A stretch of DNA of 40,172 nt from Lachnospiraceae bacterium (GTDB lineage: Bacteria > Bacillota > Clostridia > Lachnospirales > Lachnospiraceae): NCBI GenBank assembly GCA_024693225.1, contig JAILLI010000057.1:1-40172 (forward strand). Direction: 5' to 3'. This document shows, in pieces, positions 33,687 through 40,172 of the stretch (its first letter is position 1; each line of letters starts with the position of its first letter). Both the position numbers and the translations under genes were made by a program. The notes beneath the pieces are model-generated. The model made no database searches and was not told where the DNA came from. It was given only the letters and a program-made list of their open reading frames with translations.

Positions 33687-34931
33687 ATGACCGATCTAAG
33701 AGCGATCATAATTGATGATGACCGCAGCAGGCGGGAGAAGATCCGGGAGATACTTCCGGACTATATTGAGGGTATTACCCTTGGCACCGATGAAGGGGCT
33801 ATCGATTTCATAAAGCCTGATGCTGATGACAGGGTCCCTGATATAGTCATACTTGACGGTGATGACAAAAGGAGCTTCGGCCTCTATGTATTTGACTGGA
33901 TGCTCAACAAGTCAGATGATCCGAGGACCGGGCTGATCCCTGTCATAGTACTCACGGCTGACAGATTTTCCGAAAGAAGCCTTGAATTCCTCGAACTGGG
34001 GGATGTTGAGTTCTATGAAGGCCGGATAGATGAGAATGAGCTCTTCTCGATGATAAACGACCGGCTCGAGGAAGCGGAGTTTATGTCAGAACCGGTTGAA
34101 CCTGTCTACGAGGAGATAAGGAACATTGACAGACTGATGGGACAATCCGTCAAGGCGCCCGGAAGCATTGGGGAACAGAGGGCCCTTGTGCTTGATATGG
34201 ATGACCGCCTTTCGAATCTTGAGGCTGCCCTGGAGCGCGGCAAAAAGAGAGTGTCCGAGATCAGAGCCCTTATAGATGCGGCACAGGCAGTTAAGGAAGA
34301 TGACTTTGGATTTGATGTAAAAGCGAAAAAACAGGGGGCCGGCAGGAGTAACCCTGCGTCCGCAAAACCCGCGACATCATTTCTTGACAAGGCACGCTGG
34401 AAGGTGGAAGAAGCGGCCGTCAAAAGCGTAATAAGTGAGGCGGATCATATAAACGCCTTAAAGCAAAAAGCCATGAGCAATCCTTACGGGGCCTTTAATG
34501 CCCAGGGGACCATCAGGGTCGAGGATCGTCCCAAAAGGCCGGAGAGTTTCGAGACCTACGGGAAGAGGACCGTCGTCATCGCCGATGATGATATCAAGTC
34601 AAGGAAGCTGTGTTCTCTTTTCCTGACGCAGAACTACAGCGTCATCACCTTTGATTCGGGGATGAAGACCATAGACTATTTTGTTAAGAACGGGGCCGAT
34701 CTTCTGATCATAAATCCCGTGATGAAGGGTGTGAGCGGATTGAGCACCGTGTCATCCATACATATGCAGCCGGGCTGTGCAAAGATCCCGGTCATGTATC
34801 TTGTCGGGGATGATTTTGAAGGTGACAGGACCACCCTTTTGGGAAACGGTGTTGTCGGGATCCTGAACAAGCCGGTAAAGCGTGAGGTGCTTGCCCAGGC
34901 TGTGGAGGGCTACTTTGCCGGCAGGAAATGA
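33687..34931 (+). CDS. Double-receiver protein with altered phospho-acceptor in second domain
   Basis: 414 residues: a receiver, a helical linker and a second receiver. The N-terminal domain (1-130) keeps IIDDD and the acceptor D57 in IVILDGDD, with T in VLTAD, but the conserved Lys-Pro is replaced by YEGR. The linker (about 135-285) is charged with a coiled coil around DRLSNLEAALERGKKRVSE. The C-terminal domain (about 290-414) keeps IADDD and NKPVK, but the acceptor position is Asn343 (LLIINPVMKG), so it cannot be phosphorylated in the normal way. No DNA-binding output is seen. It starts one base after the kinase stop and is probably a relay partner. Confidence 0.85.
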   Translation: MTDLRAIIIDDDRSRREKIREILPDYIEGITLGTDEGAIDFIKPDADDRVPDIVILDGDDKRSFGLYVFDWMLNKSDDPRTGLIPVIVLTADRFSERSLEFLELGDVEFYEGRIDENELFSMINDRLEEAEFMSEPVEPVYEEIRNIDRLMGQSVKAPGSIGEQRALVLDMDDRLSNLEAALERGKKRVSEIRALIDAAQAVKEDDFGFDVKAKKQGAGRSNPASAKPATSFLDKARWKVEEAAVKSVISEADHINALKQKAMSNPYGAFNAQGTIRVEDRPKRPESFETYGKRTVVIADDDIKSRKLCSLFLTQNYSVITFDSGMKTIDYFVKNGADLLIINPVMKGVSGLSTVSSIHMQPGCAKIPVMYLVGDDFEGDRTTLLGNGVVGILNKPVKREVLAQAVEGYFAGRK

Positions 34932-34978
34932 TAAGGAGCCTGCGCTCATCCCTGCCCCGGCCGGAGGAATAAGAGGAT

Positions 34979-35659
34979 ATGAAGAAAAGGATACTTATAG
35001 TAGATGACGATATAATGACACTCAAGATCCTCAAGAAGTATCTTGAGGATACCTATGATGTGGTCACCGAGAATGCGGGGTACCGTTTTGTTGAAAAGAT
35101 GGCAACATATGAAGCAGACCTGATACTTCTTGATATCGAGATGCCTGTCGTCAACGGTCTTCAGGCATTTGACGAACTGCTCAAAAATCCCGAGTTAAAA
35201 GATACTCCGGTCGTATTTTTGTCCGGCGTATCCAATCCCAACCTGGTAAGGGAACTCATGAACAAGGGGGCAGTGGGTTATCTTGTCAAGACGATCCCCA
35301 GGAATGAACTCCTGACACGGATCGAGAAGATATTTAATGATGATGCCGCCAGGGAAGTTGTACGGGAGATCCTTATCCTTGATAATGATATAGAGCTTCT
35401 TAAAGAGATGCGCAGCACTCTTCTTGCCGCCGATTTCAAGGTCAAGGTAGTTCGTTCCTGCGTGGAGGCTGTGGATCATATCAGGGGACACCATCCCAGC
35501 CTTTTCATCATAGGACACGATTCATCGGGAGCCGGGCCCAGGGAAGTATATCAGTCGATCGCCGATGTGATAAGGAATGAGAGAGTGATACCTCTGGTGA
35601 TGGAGGAGAACTTCTTTTCGACCGAGCTTATCGACAGGGTGAATGAAGCACTTGCCTGA
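34979..35659 (+). CDS. Response regulator, receiver plus degenerate second receiver
   Basis: 226 residues. The first receiver (1-122) is complete: ILIVDDD, acceptor D52 in LILLDIEMP, Ser in VFLSGV and Lys in YLVKTIP. The rest (about 128-226) reads as a decayed receiver: ILILDNDIELLKEM for strand and helix 1, then LFIIGHDSSG where the acceptor should be, and no Lys at the end. No DNA-binding or enzymatic output domain is present. AAGAGGAT lies directly before the ATG. It is the third gene of the kinase run and a possible phosphate sink or diffusible messenger receiver. Confidence 0.85.
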   Translation: MKKRILIVDDDIMTLKILKKYLEDTYDVVTENAGYRFVEKMATYEADLILLDIEMPVVNGLQAFDELLKNPELKDTPVVFLSGVSNPNLVRELMNKGAVGYLVKTIPRNELLTRIEKIFNDDAAREVVREILILDNDIELLKEMRSTLLAADFKVKVVRSCVEAVDHIRGHHPSLFIIGHDSSGAGPREVYQSIADVIRNERVIPLVMEENFFSTELIDRVNEALA

Positions 35660-35746
35660 CCGTTGCGCCACCCCGAGGGCAAGCTCTGATGCGAGGGTGG
35701 TTTAAGGCAGTAAATACGGGGATATGGATAAAGAAGGGGAAAATAA

Positions 35747-36889
35747 GTGGGAGCACAGGGGCAGATACCGAATCAGCAGAATATGACACCGCCTAAACGC
35801 AGGAAGAAGGACCCGGGCGCGAGCACGACACTCCTTGTCATACTGACGAGTTTTGTCATGGGCCTGGTGGTCGGAATGGTGATCATACATAACAAAAGCT
35901 CAAGGGAGATCGCGCAGGTAAGGAGCGAACTTGCCTCCGTTATCGAAGAGCAGAGCCACGTCAAAGTTACAAACGTATATGTGCCCGAGCGAAAGATAGA
36001 GGCCGGGCAGATAGCGAGAAATTCCTATAATACGGACAATTTCAGGATCGATAAGGGCTTCATGGCATATTTTGACGAGGACGGCAACAAGATAAGCCAC
36101 CTCGGCTGTGACCTTTCGTATCATAACAGGGATGTGAATTTTGATGAGCTGGCGGCCTCCGGCTGCGAATTTGTAATGCTGCGGTGCGGATACAGGGGGT
36201 ATTCCGAAGGGGGCCTCGTCAAGGACGAGAAATTCGATGAGTATGCCGCGGAGGCCGAGAGGGTCGGTATAAAGGTAGGAGTGTATTTTTTTACCCAGGC
36301 GATCAATGCCGAGGAAGCCGAGGAAGAGGCCGAATACGTTCTTGATCTTATAAAGGATCATGTCATATCCTATCCCGTTGCCTTTGATACAGAGTATATA
36401 GATGATGACGGGGCCAGGACAAATGAGACCGAGATAAGTGATGAACAAAGGAGCGAAATATGCATAGCCTTTTGCGAGAGGATCAGGCAGGAGGGGTATT
36501 ATCCCATGATATACGCCTCGGAGAACTGGTTTAGGCGTTCGCTGGAGGTAAAGAAGCTGCAGGGATATGACTTCTGGGCGCCCCAGTATCTGGAAGAGAA
36601 CGATTTCCTCTATGATTTTACCATATGGCAGTACACTGACCAAGGGAACATACCCGGGGTCAGGGGAGAGGTGGATCTTGATATCTCCATGGTTGATTAC
36701 GCTTCTTTTGTTCCGGCCCTGAGGGAGTCTTACCTGACCGGAGGCAAGATAGTTACCACCAGAAGGAACAATGATATAAAGATCACCACCGAAGGCGAAG
36801 ATGATGGTGAAGATGATGGTGAAGATGATGGTAAAGATGGCGCAGAAGAGGACGATGACGGCGCCGCGGAAGATGAAGAAACGCCTTGA
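35747..36889 (+). CDS. Membrane-anchored GH25 lysozyme-like glycosidase
   Basis: 380 residues from GTG 35747, chosen for the GGGGA at 35736-35740; the first in-frame ATG (35783) would remove little. A basic N-terminus and one membrane helix (about 28-47, TLLVILTSFVMGLVVGMVII) anchor it. A short coiled coil leads to a GH25 domain (about 100-330): GCDLSYHNRDVNFDEL holds the first catalytic Asp, FDTEYID the Asp/Glu pair, and IWQYTDQG closes the barrel. It should cut the glycan strands of peptidoglycan at N-acetylmuramic acid. The C-terminal tail is a Glu/Asp/Gly repeat. A wall-remodelling enzyme next to pilus genes may help open the wall, but its own promoter arrangement is unclear. Confidence 0.88.
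   Translation: MGAQGQIPNQQNMTPPKRRKKDPGASTTLLVILTSFVMGLVVGMVIIHNKSSREIAQVRSELASVIEEQSHVKVTNVYVPERKIEAGQIARNSYNTDNFRIDKGFMAYFDEDGNKISHLGCDLSYHNRDVNFDELAASGCEFVMLRCGYRGYSEGGLVKDEKFDEYAAEAERVGIKVGVYFFTQAINAEEAEEEAEYVLDLIKDHVISYPVAFDTEYIDDDGARTNETEISDEQRSEICIAFCERIRQEGYYPMIYASENWFRRSLEVKKLQGYDFWAPQYLEENDFLYDFTIWQYTDQGNIPGVRGEVDLDISMVDYASFVPALRESYLTGGKIVTTRRNNDIKITTEGEDDGEDDGEDDGKDGAEEDDDGAAEDEETP
36797..36832 (+). repeat. Three 12 bp in-frame tandem repeats
   Basis: GAAGATGATGGT occurs three times at 36797-36808, 36809-36820 and 36821-36832, then a decayed fourth copy. It encodes EDDG units in the acidic tail of the GH25 protein, where copy number may vary by slippage without breaking the frame. 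Confidence 0.9.
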
Positions 36890-36941
36890 TAACTTATGTA
36901 AACAAAAGTATAATATCTAAAGGCTATTTTCTGCTTCGTGG

Positions 36942-36970
36942 TTGACAAAAGAACATTTGTTCGATATAAT
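36942..36970 (+). promoter_or_regulatory. Consensus sigma-A promoter upstream of pilB
   Basis: TTGACA at 36942-36947, a 17-base spacer and TATAAT at 36965-36970: a perfect match to both boxes. The start site would be near 36977, leaving a 5' leader of about 400 bases before pilB. Confidence 0.88.
36951..36962 (+). promoter_or_regulatory. LexA-like operator in the promoter spacer
   Basis: GAAC-ATTT-GTTC fits the core of Gram-positive LexA (DinR) boxes, GAAC-N4-GTTC, and lies between the -35 and -10 boxes, where a bound repressor would block transcription. A 9 bp inverted repeat, GTTCGATAT (36959-36967) and ATATCGAAC (36976-36984), overlaps it, so another repressor is possible. Confidence 0.5.
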
Positions 36971-37103
36971 TATTCATATCGAACATTGATAATTAAAGAT
37001 ATTGGGTTGCTTTCTAAATATAACCTTGAATAGCGTAAAATCTTGAAGGTATTAGGCTGAAACAAAACAAAGGCCTTAGTTCGATATTCAAAGCATATAT
37101 GTA

Positions 37104-37320
37104 TCCTGAATTAGATCAGGAAGAGGCATCAGGCTAGTGCCATTAAAAGATCGGGGTAGAAAAACCTCGGGAATTTAAAAATATCAACCATGAGTTGGTA
37201 AATAGCCATATCTAAAAGAATGCCCGGCCGTTTGGATCCTGCTTAGCAGGATGGGGCCTCGCAGCGCAGTAAGGTTCCTCACGCTTCGTGGGCCCCTCCT
37301 TGCTGCATATACCCGGATCC
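37104..37320 (+). ncRNA. Structured pilB-pilT leader, candidate cis-regulatory RNA
   Basis: Part of the 495-base gap 36890-37384. Visible helices: TCCTGA/TCAGGA (37104-37109, 37116-37121); a three-way-junction-like unit closed by GGCAT/ATGCC (37125-37129, 37220-37224) and GGCTA/TAGCC (37132-37136, 37203-37207), enclosing hairpins CGGGGT/ACCTCG (37152-37157, 37164-37169) and ACCA/TGGT (37187-37190, 37196-37199). Then come two GC-rich hairpins, ATCCTGC/GCAGGAT (37236-37242, 37246-37252) and GCAGTAAGG/CCTTGCTGC (37266-37274, 37298-37306). GGCA 37125-37128 can also pair with TGCC just downstream (37138-37141), giving an alternative fold. I do not recognise a known riboswitch class. No ORF with a ribosome site is seen here. 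Confidence 0.45.
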
Positions 37321-37384
37321 GTGCGATCAAGGGAAATAAAGTGAACGGATTTATTTCGTTTGCTGTAAATAACAGGGGAAGACC

Positions 37385-39094
37385 ATGGCAATAATCCGCA
37401 AGAAAATAAGAATCGGTGATCTGATGATCAGTGAGGGGCTCATAACTCCGGCACAGCTGGAAACGGCCCTTAAGGAGCAGAAGATCAGAGGTGCCAAGCT
37501 GGGCGAGACGCTGATAGCCCTTGGCTATGTTTCACAGGAGGACTTTTCAAACATATTGTCCACGCAGTTGGGCATAGATACAGTGGATCTTCGAAAGGTC
37601 GGGATAGATGACAATGCCGTCAAGCTTGTCTCCGAAGACCTGATGAAGAAAAACCAGCTGATGCCCTTCGGCTTTGACGAGAAGAATCCCAACATACTGA
37701 AGGTCGCAATGGCTGATCCCATGAACATCATGGCCATCGATGACGTTACCATCATGACCAACATGGAGGTCATGCCTTTTTTCTGTCCCAGCGCCCAGAT
37801 ATCGCTCCAGCTTGACAGACGTTACGGCAAGGAGCAGGCCAGGGCAGCCGCTGCCCAGTTCCAGGAAGAACATGCGGCAGAGATCGCTTTTGATACATCG
37901 GCATCCGATATCGAATACGAGAACATAGAAGATGCACCCATAGTCAAGCTGGTCAAGACCATGCTCGAGACGGCGGTACGCCAGGGGGCATCCGATATCC
38001 ATATAGAAGCCCTTGACCGTGAGGTGCGGGTCAGGTTCCGTATCGACGGCGTTCTCGTTGAGAACATGGACTATGACAAGTCCCTTCTCCCCGCTCTTGT
38101 AGCCCGTATCAAGATCATCTCAAACCTTGATATATCCGAGAAGAGAAAGCCGCAGGACGGCAGGCTTACGGTCGTTGTCGACAGCAAGGAGTATGATGTC
38201 CGTGTATCCATACTCCCCACCGTGTTCGGAGAGAAGGTCGTTATGAGACTTACCTCCAAGGACGGACTGACCAGAGACAAGAAATATCTGGGACTTAATG
38301 AGAGAGAGCTGCCCAGGTTTGATGCTATAATGTCCAATCCCCACGGTATCATCCTTGTTACGGGACCTACCGGTTCGGGAAAATCGACCACCTGTTATAC
38401 GGTCCTGTCAGAACTTAACTCCGATGAGGTTAACATAATTACGGTAGAGGATCCCGTCGAGGCAAATGTCAACGGTATCAACCAGGTCCAGGTAAACGTC
38501 AAGGCTGATCTGACCTTTGCGACGGCGCTGCGTTCCATACTGCGTCAGGATCCCGATATCATCATGATCGGTGAGATAAGAGATACCGAGACTGCGGAGA
38601 TAGCCGTAAAAGCATCGATAACGGGACATCTGGTCATATCAACACTTCATACCAATTCAACGGCAAGTTCCATCACCAGACTTCTTGACATGGGAATAGA
38701 GCCCTATCTGATCGGTGATTCGGTAGTCGGTATAATAGCCCAGAGACTTGTCAGGCGCCTGTGTCCCAAGTGCAGGAGGCAGAAGATGGCGACTGCCGAA
38801 GAAAAGAGGGCCCTTAGGGTGCCGGAGAATGAGGAATGTCTCATCTATGAACCCGTGGGCTGCCGGGAGTGTTCAAAGGGCTATAAGGGACGTATCGGTG
38901 TATATGAGATAATGCCGATCTCTCACAGGATAGCCGCCATGATATCAAAGGGCAGCAATGCCGATGAGATAGAGGCCCAGGCTGTTGCGGAGGGAATGAC
39001 CACTCTTCGCCGCGGGGCTGCGGAGTACGTACTGCAGGGCATCACCACTATCAGCGAGATGAGAAAAGTCGCTTACGACGAGGAAGGCATATAA
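37385..39094 (+). CDS. pilB: Type IV pilus assembly ATPase PilB (GspE family)
   Basis: 569-residue hexameric ATPase that drives pilus extension. The N-terminal domain (about 8-62) matches the MshEN cyclic-di-GMP-binding pattern: RIGDLMISEGLITPAQLETA, KLGETLIALGYVSQEDF and STQLG. A second N-terminal unit follows, then the ATPase: Walker A GPTGSGKST at 327-335, Walker B IIMIGEIRD, a His box with SITGHLVISTLHT, and a zinc site of two cysteine pairs (CPKC at 460-463, CREC near 493-496), which marks PilB/GspE rather than PilT. GGGGA at 37375-37379 is the ribosome site. pilT follows after three bases. Other pilus genes should lie beyond the right edge. Confidence 0.94.
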   Translation: MAIIRKKIRIGDLMISEGLITPAQLETALKEQKIRGAKLGETLIALGYVSQEDFSNILSTQLGIDTVDLRKVGIDDNAVKLVSEDLMKKNQLMPFGFDEKNPNILKVAMADPMNIMAIDDVTIMTNMEVMPFFCPSAQISLQLDRRYGKEQARAAAAQFQEEHAAEIAFDTSASDIEYENIEDAPIVKLVKTMLETAVRQGASDIHIEALDREVRVRFRIDGVLVENMDYDKSLLPALVARIKIISNLDISEKRKPQDGRLTVVVDSKEYDVRVSILPTVFGEKVVMRLTSKDGLTRDKKYLGLNERELPRFDAIMSNPHGIILVTGPTGSGKSTTCYTVLSELNSDEVNIITVEDPVEANVNGINQVQVNVKADLTFATALRSILRQDPDIIMIGEIRDTETAEIAVKASITGHLVISTLHTNSTASSITRLLDMGIEPYLIGDSVVGIIAQRLVRRLCPKCRRQKMATAEEKRALRVPENEECLIYEPVGCRECSKGYKGRIGVYEIMPISHRIAAMISKGSNADEIEAQAVAEGMTTLRRGAAEYVLQGITTISEMRKVAYDEEGI

Positions 39095-39097
39095 GTT

Positions 39098-40171
39098 ATG
39101 GACATACAAAGTGCAGCATCAACAGTGACCATAGAGCAGATACTGACCGTGGCAAACAGATCGGGTGCCAGCGATGTGCATATAACTGTAGGTATCCCGC
39201 CCAAAATGCGTGTATCCGGCCATCTTCAGGAAATGAACTTTCCCCGTCTTATGCCGGATGATACCCACAGGCTCCTTTACGGGATCATGAACGAGAAGCA
39301 GACCAGGGCTTTTGATGAGAAGGGAGAATGGGATTTTTCCTATTCCATATCCCAGCTGGGACGGTACCGTGTCAACGCTTTCCGTCAGCGCGGGACCTGT
39401 GCCATGGTATTCCGTCTTGTAGGCAACAAGATCCCCCTGCCCGAGGAATTGTCAGTGCCCGAATCAGTCGTAAAACTGTATGATAAGAAAAGAGGGCTGG
39501 TACTTGTAACAGGGCCTACGGGTTCCGGTAAGTCAACGACCCTTGCATCAATAATAGGCAAGATCAACAGGGAACTCGATGCCCACATAATCACTCTTGA
39601 GGATCCGATAGAGTACCTTCACCGCCATGACAGATCGATCGTAAACCAGAGGGAAGTCGGGATCGACACGGATGATTATTCGATCGCACTCAGGTCGGCT
39701 CTCCGTGAGGATCCGGATGTTATCCTTGTCGGTGAGATGCGTGACCTTGAAACGATAAGTACGGCCATAACAGCCGCAGAGACGGGCCATCTTGTCTTCT
39801 CGACCCTCCATACAATAGGAGCGGCGTCCACGGTGGACCGTATCATAGATGTTTTCCCGCCTCACCAGCAACAGCAGATCAGGACCCAGCTGGCCAATGT
39901 ACTTGAAGCTGTCGTGTCCCAGCAGCTCATCCCCAGGGTGGGCGGAGGAAGATGCGCCGCATTTGAGGTCATGCATGCAAATTCCGCCATCAGGAACCTG
40001 ATCCGCGAGAATAAGAGCCACCAGATCGCATCGACGATACAGACCAACAGAAAGATGGGCATGATCACTATGGATGATGCGATCATGGAACTCTATATGA
40101 GGGGTGAGATAGACAGGGAGGATGCCCTTCTCTTTGCCCAGGACAAGACAACCATGAGCAACAGGATCTGA
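39098..40171 (+). CDS. pilT: Type IV pilus retraction ATPase PilT
   Basis: 357-residue ATPase for pilus retraction and twitching. The start is typical (ILTVANRSGASDVHITVG), with Walker A GPTGSGKST at 139-147, Asp-box and Walker B (VILVGEMRD), His box AAETGHLVFSTLHT and the PilT signature AIRNLIRE. It lacks the zinc cysteines of PilB and is slightly longer than the usual ~345. The stop codon TGA lies at 40169-40171, so the gene is complete, one base from the window edge. It is cotranscribed with pilB. Confidence 0.96.
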   Translation: MDIQSAASTVTIEQILTVANRSGASDVHITVGIPPKMRVSGHLQEMNFPRLMPDDTHRLLYGIMNEKQTRAFDEKGEWDFSYSISQLGRYRVNAFRQRGTCAMVFRLVGNKIPLPEELSVPESVVKLYDKKRGLVLVTGPTGSGKSTTLASIIGKINRELDAHIITLEDPIEYLHRHDRSIVNQREVGIDTDDYSIALRSALREDPDVILVGEMRDLETISTAITAAETGHLVFSTLHTIGAASTVDRIIDVFPPHQQQQIRTQLANVLEAVVSQQLIPRVGGGRCAAFEVMHANSAIRNLIRENKSHQIASTIQTNRKMGMITMDDAIMELYMRGEIDREDALLFAQDKTTMSNRI

Positions 40172-40172
40172 C

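Noticed and set aside
35668-35700. CCACCC...GGGTGG hairpin after the second receiver gene, considered as a terminator
   Set aside because: The stem is only 6 bp with a 21-base loop, and just three T follow. Too weak to call.
36990-37230. Known riboswitch classes in the pilB leader (cyclic-di-GMP I and II, TPP, cobalamin, T-box)
   Set aside because: None of the conserved words of these classes could be found by eye.
37236-37306. GC-rich hairpins in the pilB leader, considered as a terminator
   Set aside because: No T-run follows either stem, so a standard rho-independent terminator is not supported. They may still matter as folded leader parts.

Overview
The window is a 40.2 kb, gene-dense chromosomal segment from a Gram-positive Bacillota, most likely class Clostridia and family Lachnospiraceae. 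The supporting signs are strong GGAGG-type ribosome sites, consensus sigma-A promoters, a CIRCE heat-shock operator, a FapA/DUF342 protein, CheX-like and PTS_EIIC_2-type proteins, and a eukaryote-like HisA. That taxonomic call is inference from gene content. All recognised genes but one (a cold-shock gene) are on the + strand. Many neighbours overlap by ATGA or sit within 30 bp of each other, so operons are long.

Layout. 21-8594: valS, fapA, a 49-residue micro-ORF missed by a 60-residue cut-off, a zinc-ribbon/TPR membrane protein, a GT-C type membrane glycosyltransferase and a PurF paralogue whose glutaminase nucleophile is missing. 8631-8715: an isolated 85 bp near-palindrome. 8749-14206: an unrecognised 456-residue protein, glnS, a DUF2225 protein, a small membrane-anchored helical protein and a PrsA-like lipoprotein. 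14193-16787: a CIRCE element overlapping the stop of the lipoprotein gene, a sigma-A promoter, a ~220 nt strongly folded leader, htpG and a terminator. 16845-19110: a membrane diguanylate cyclase and a receiver-domain protein. 19239-25922: a class A PBP, a YigZ/IMPACT protein, mgtE and typA. 25993-30459: an MshEN-like/CheX fusion, dapA, dapB, an orphan eukaryotic-type hisA and a REC-HD-GYP regulator, closed by a shared convergent terminator. 30590-30787 (minus): a cold-shock protein. 31002-35659: an EIIC-like membrane protein, a sensorless hybrid histidine kinase and two multi-receiver proteins. 35747-36889: a membrane-anchored GH25 lysozyme-like enzyme. 36890-37384: a long non-coding leader. 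37385-40171: pilB and pilT.

How it fits together. Apart from housekeeping (translation, lysine/DAP and peptidoglycan synthesis, magnesium import, stress chaperones), the window is rich in signalling genes: one cyclic-di-GMP synthase (GGDEF), one probable cyclic-di-GMP phosphodiesterase (HD-GYP), two proteins with MshEN-type N-terminal domains (a known cyclic-di-GMP-binding fold), and a phosphorelay. Two type IV pilus ATPases stand at the end. The most unusual items are the EIIC-plus-hybrid-kinase pair, in which a transporter-like protein may serve as the missing sensor; the MshEN-CheX fusion; the ~400 nt structured and possibly LexA-controlled leader of pilB-pilT; and the folded heat-shock leader of htpG.

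I found no tRNA, rRNA, CRISPR array, transposase or prophage gene. All functional calls come from reading motifs; no database search was run.
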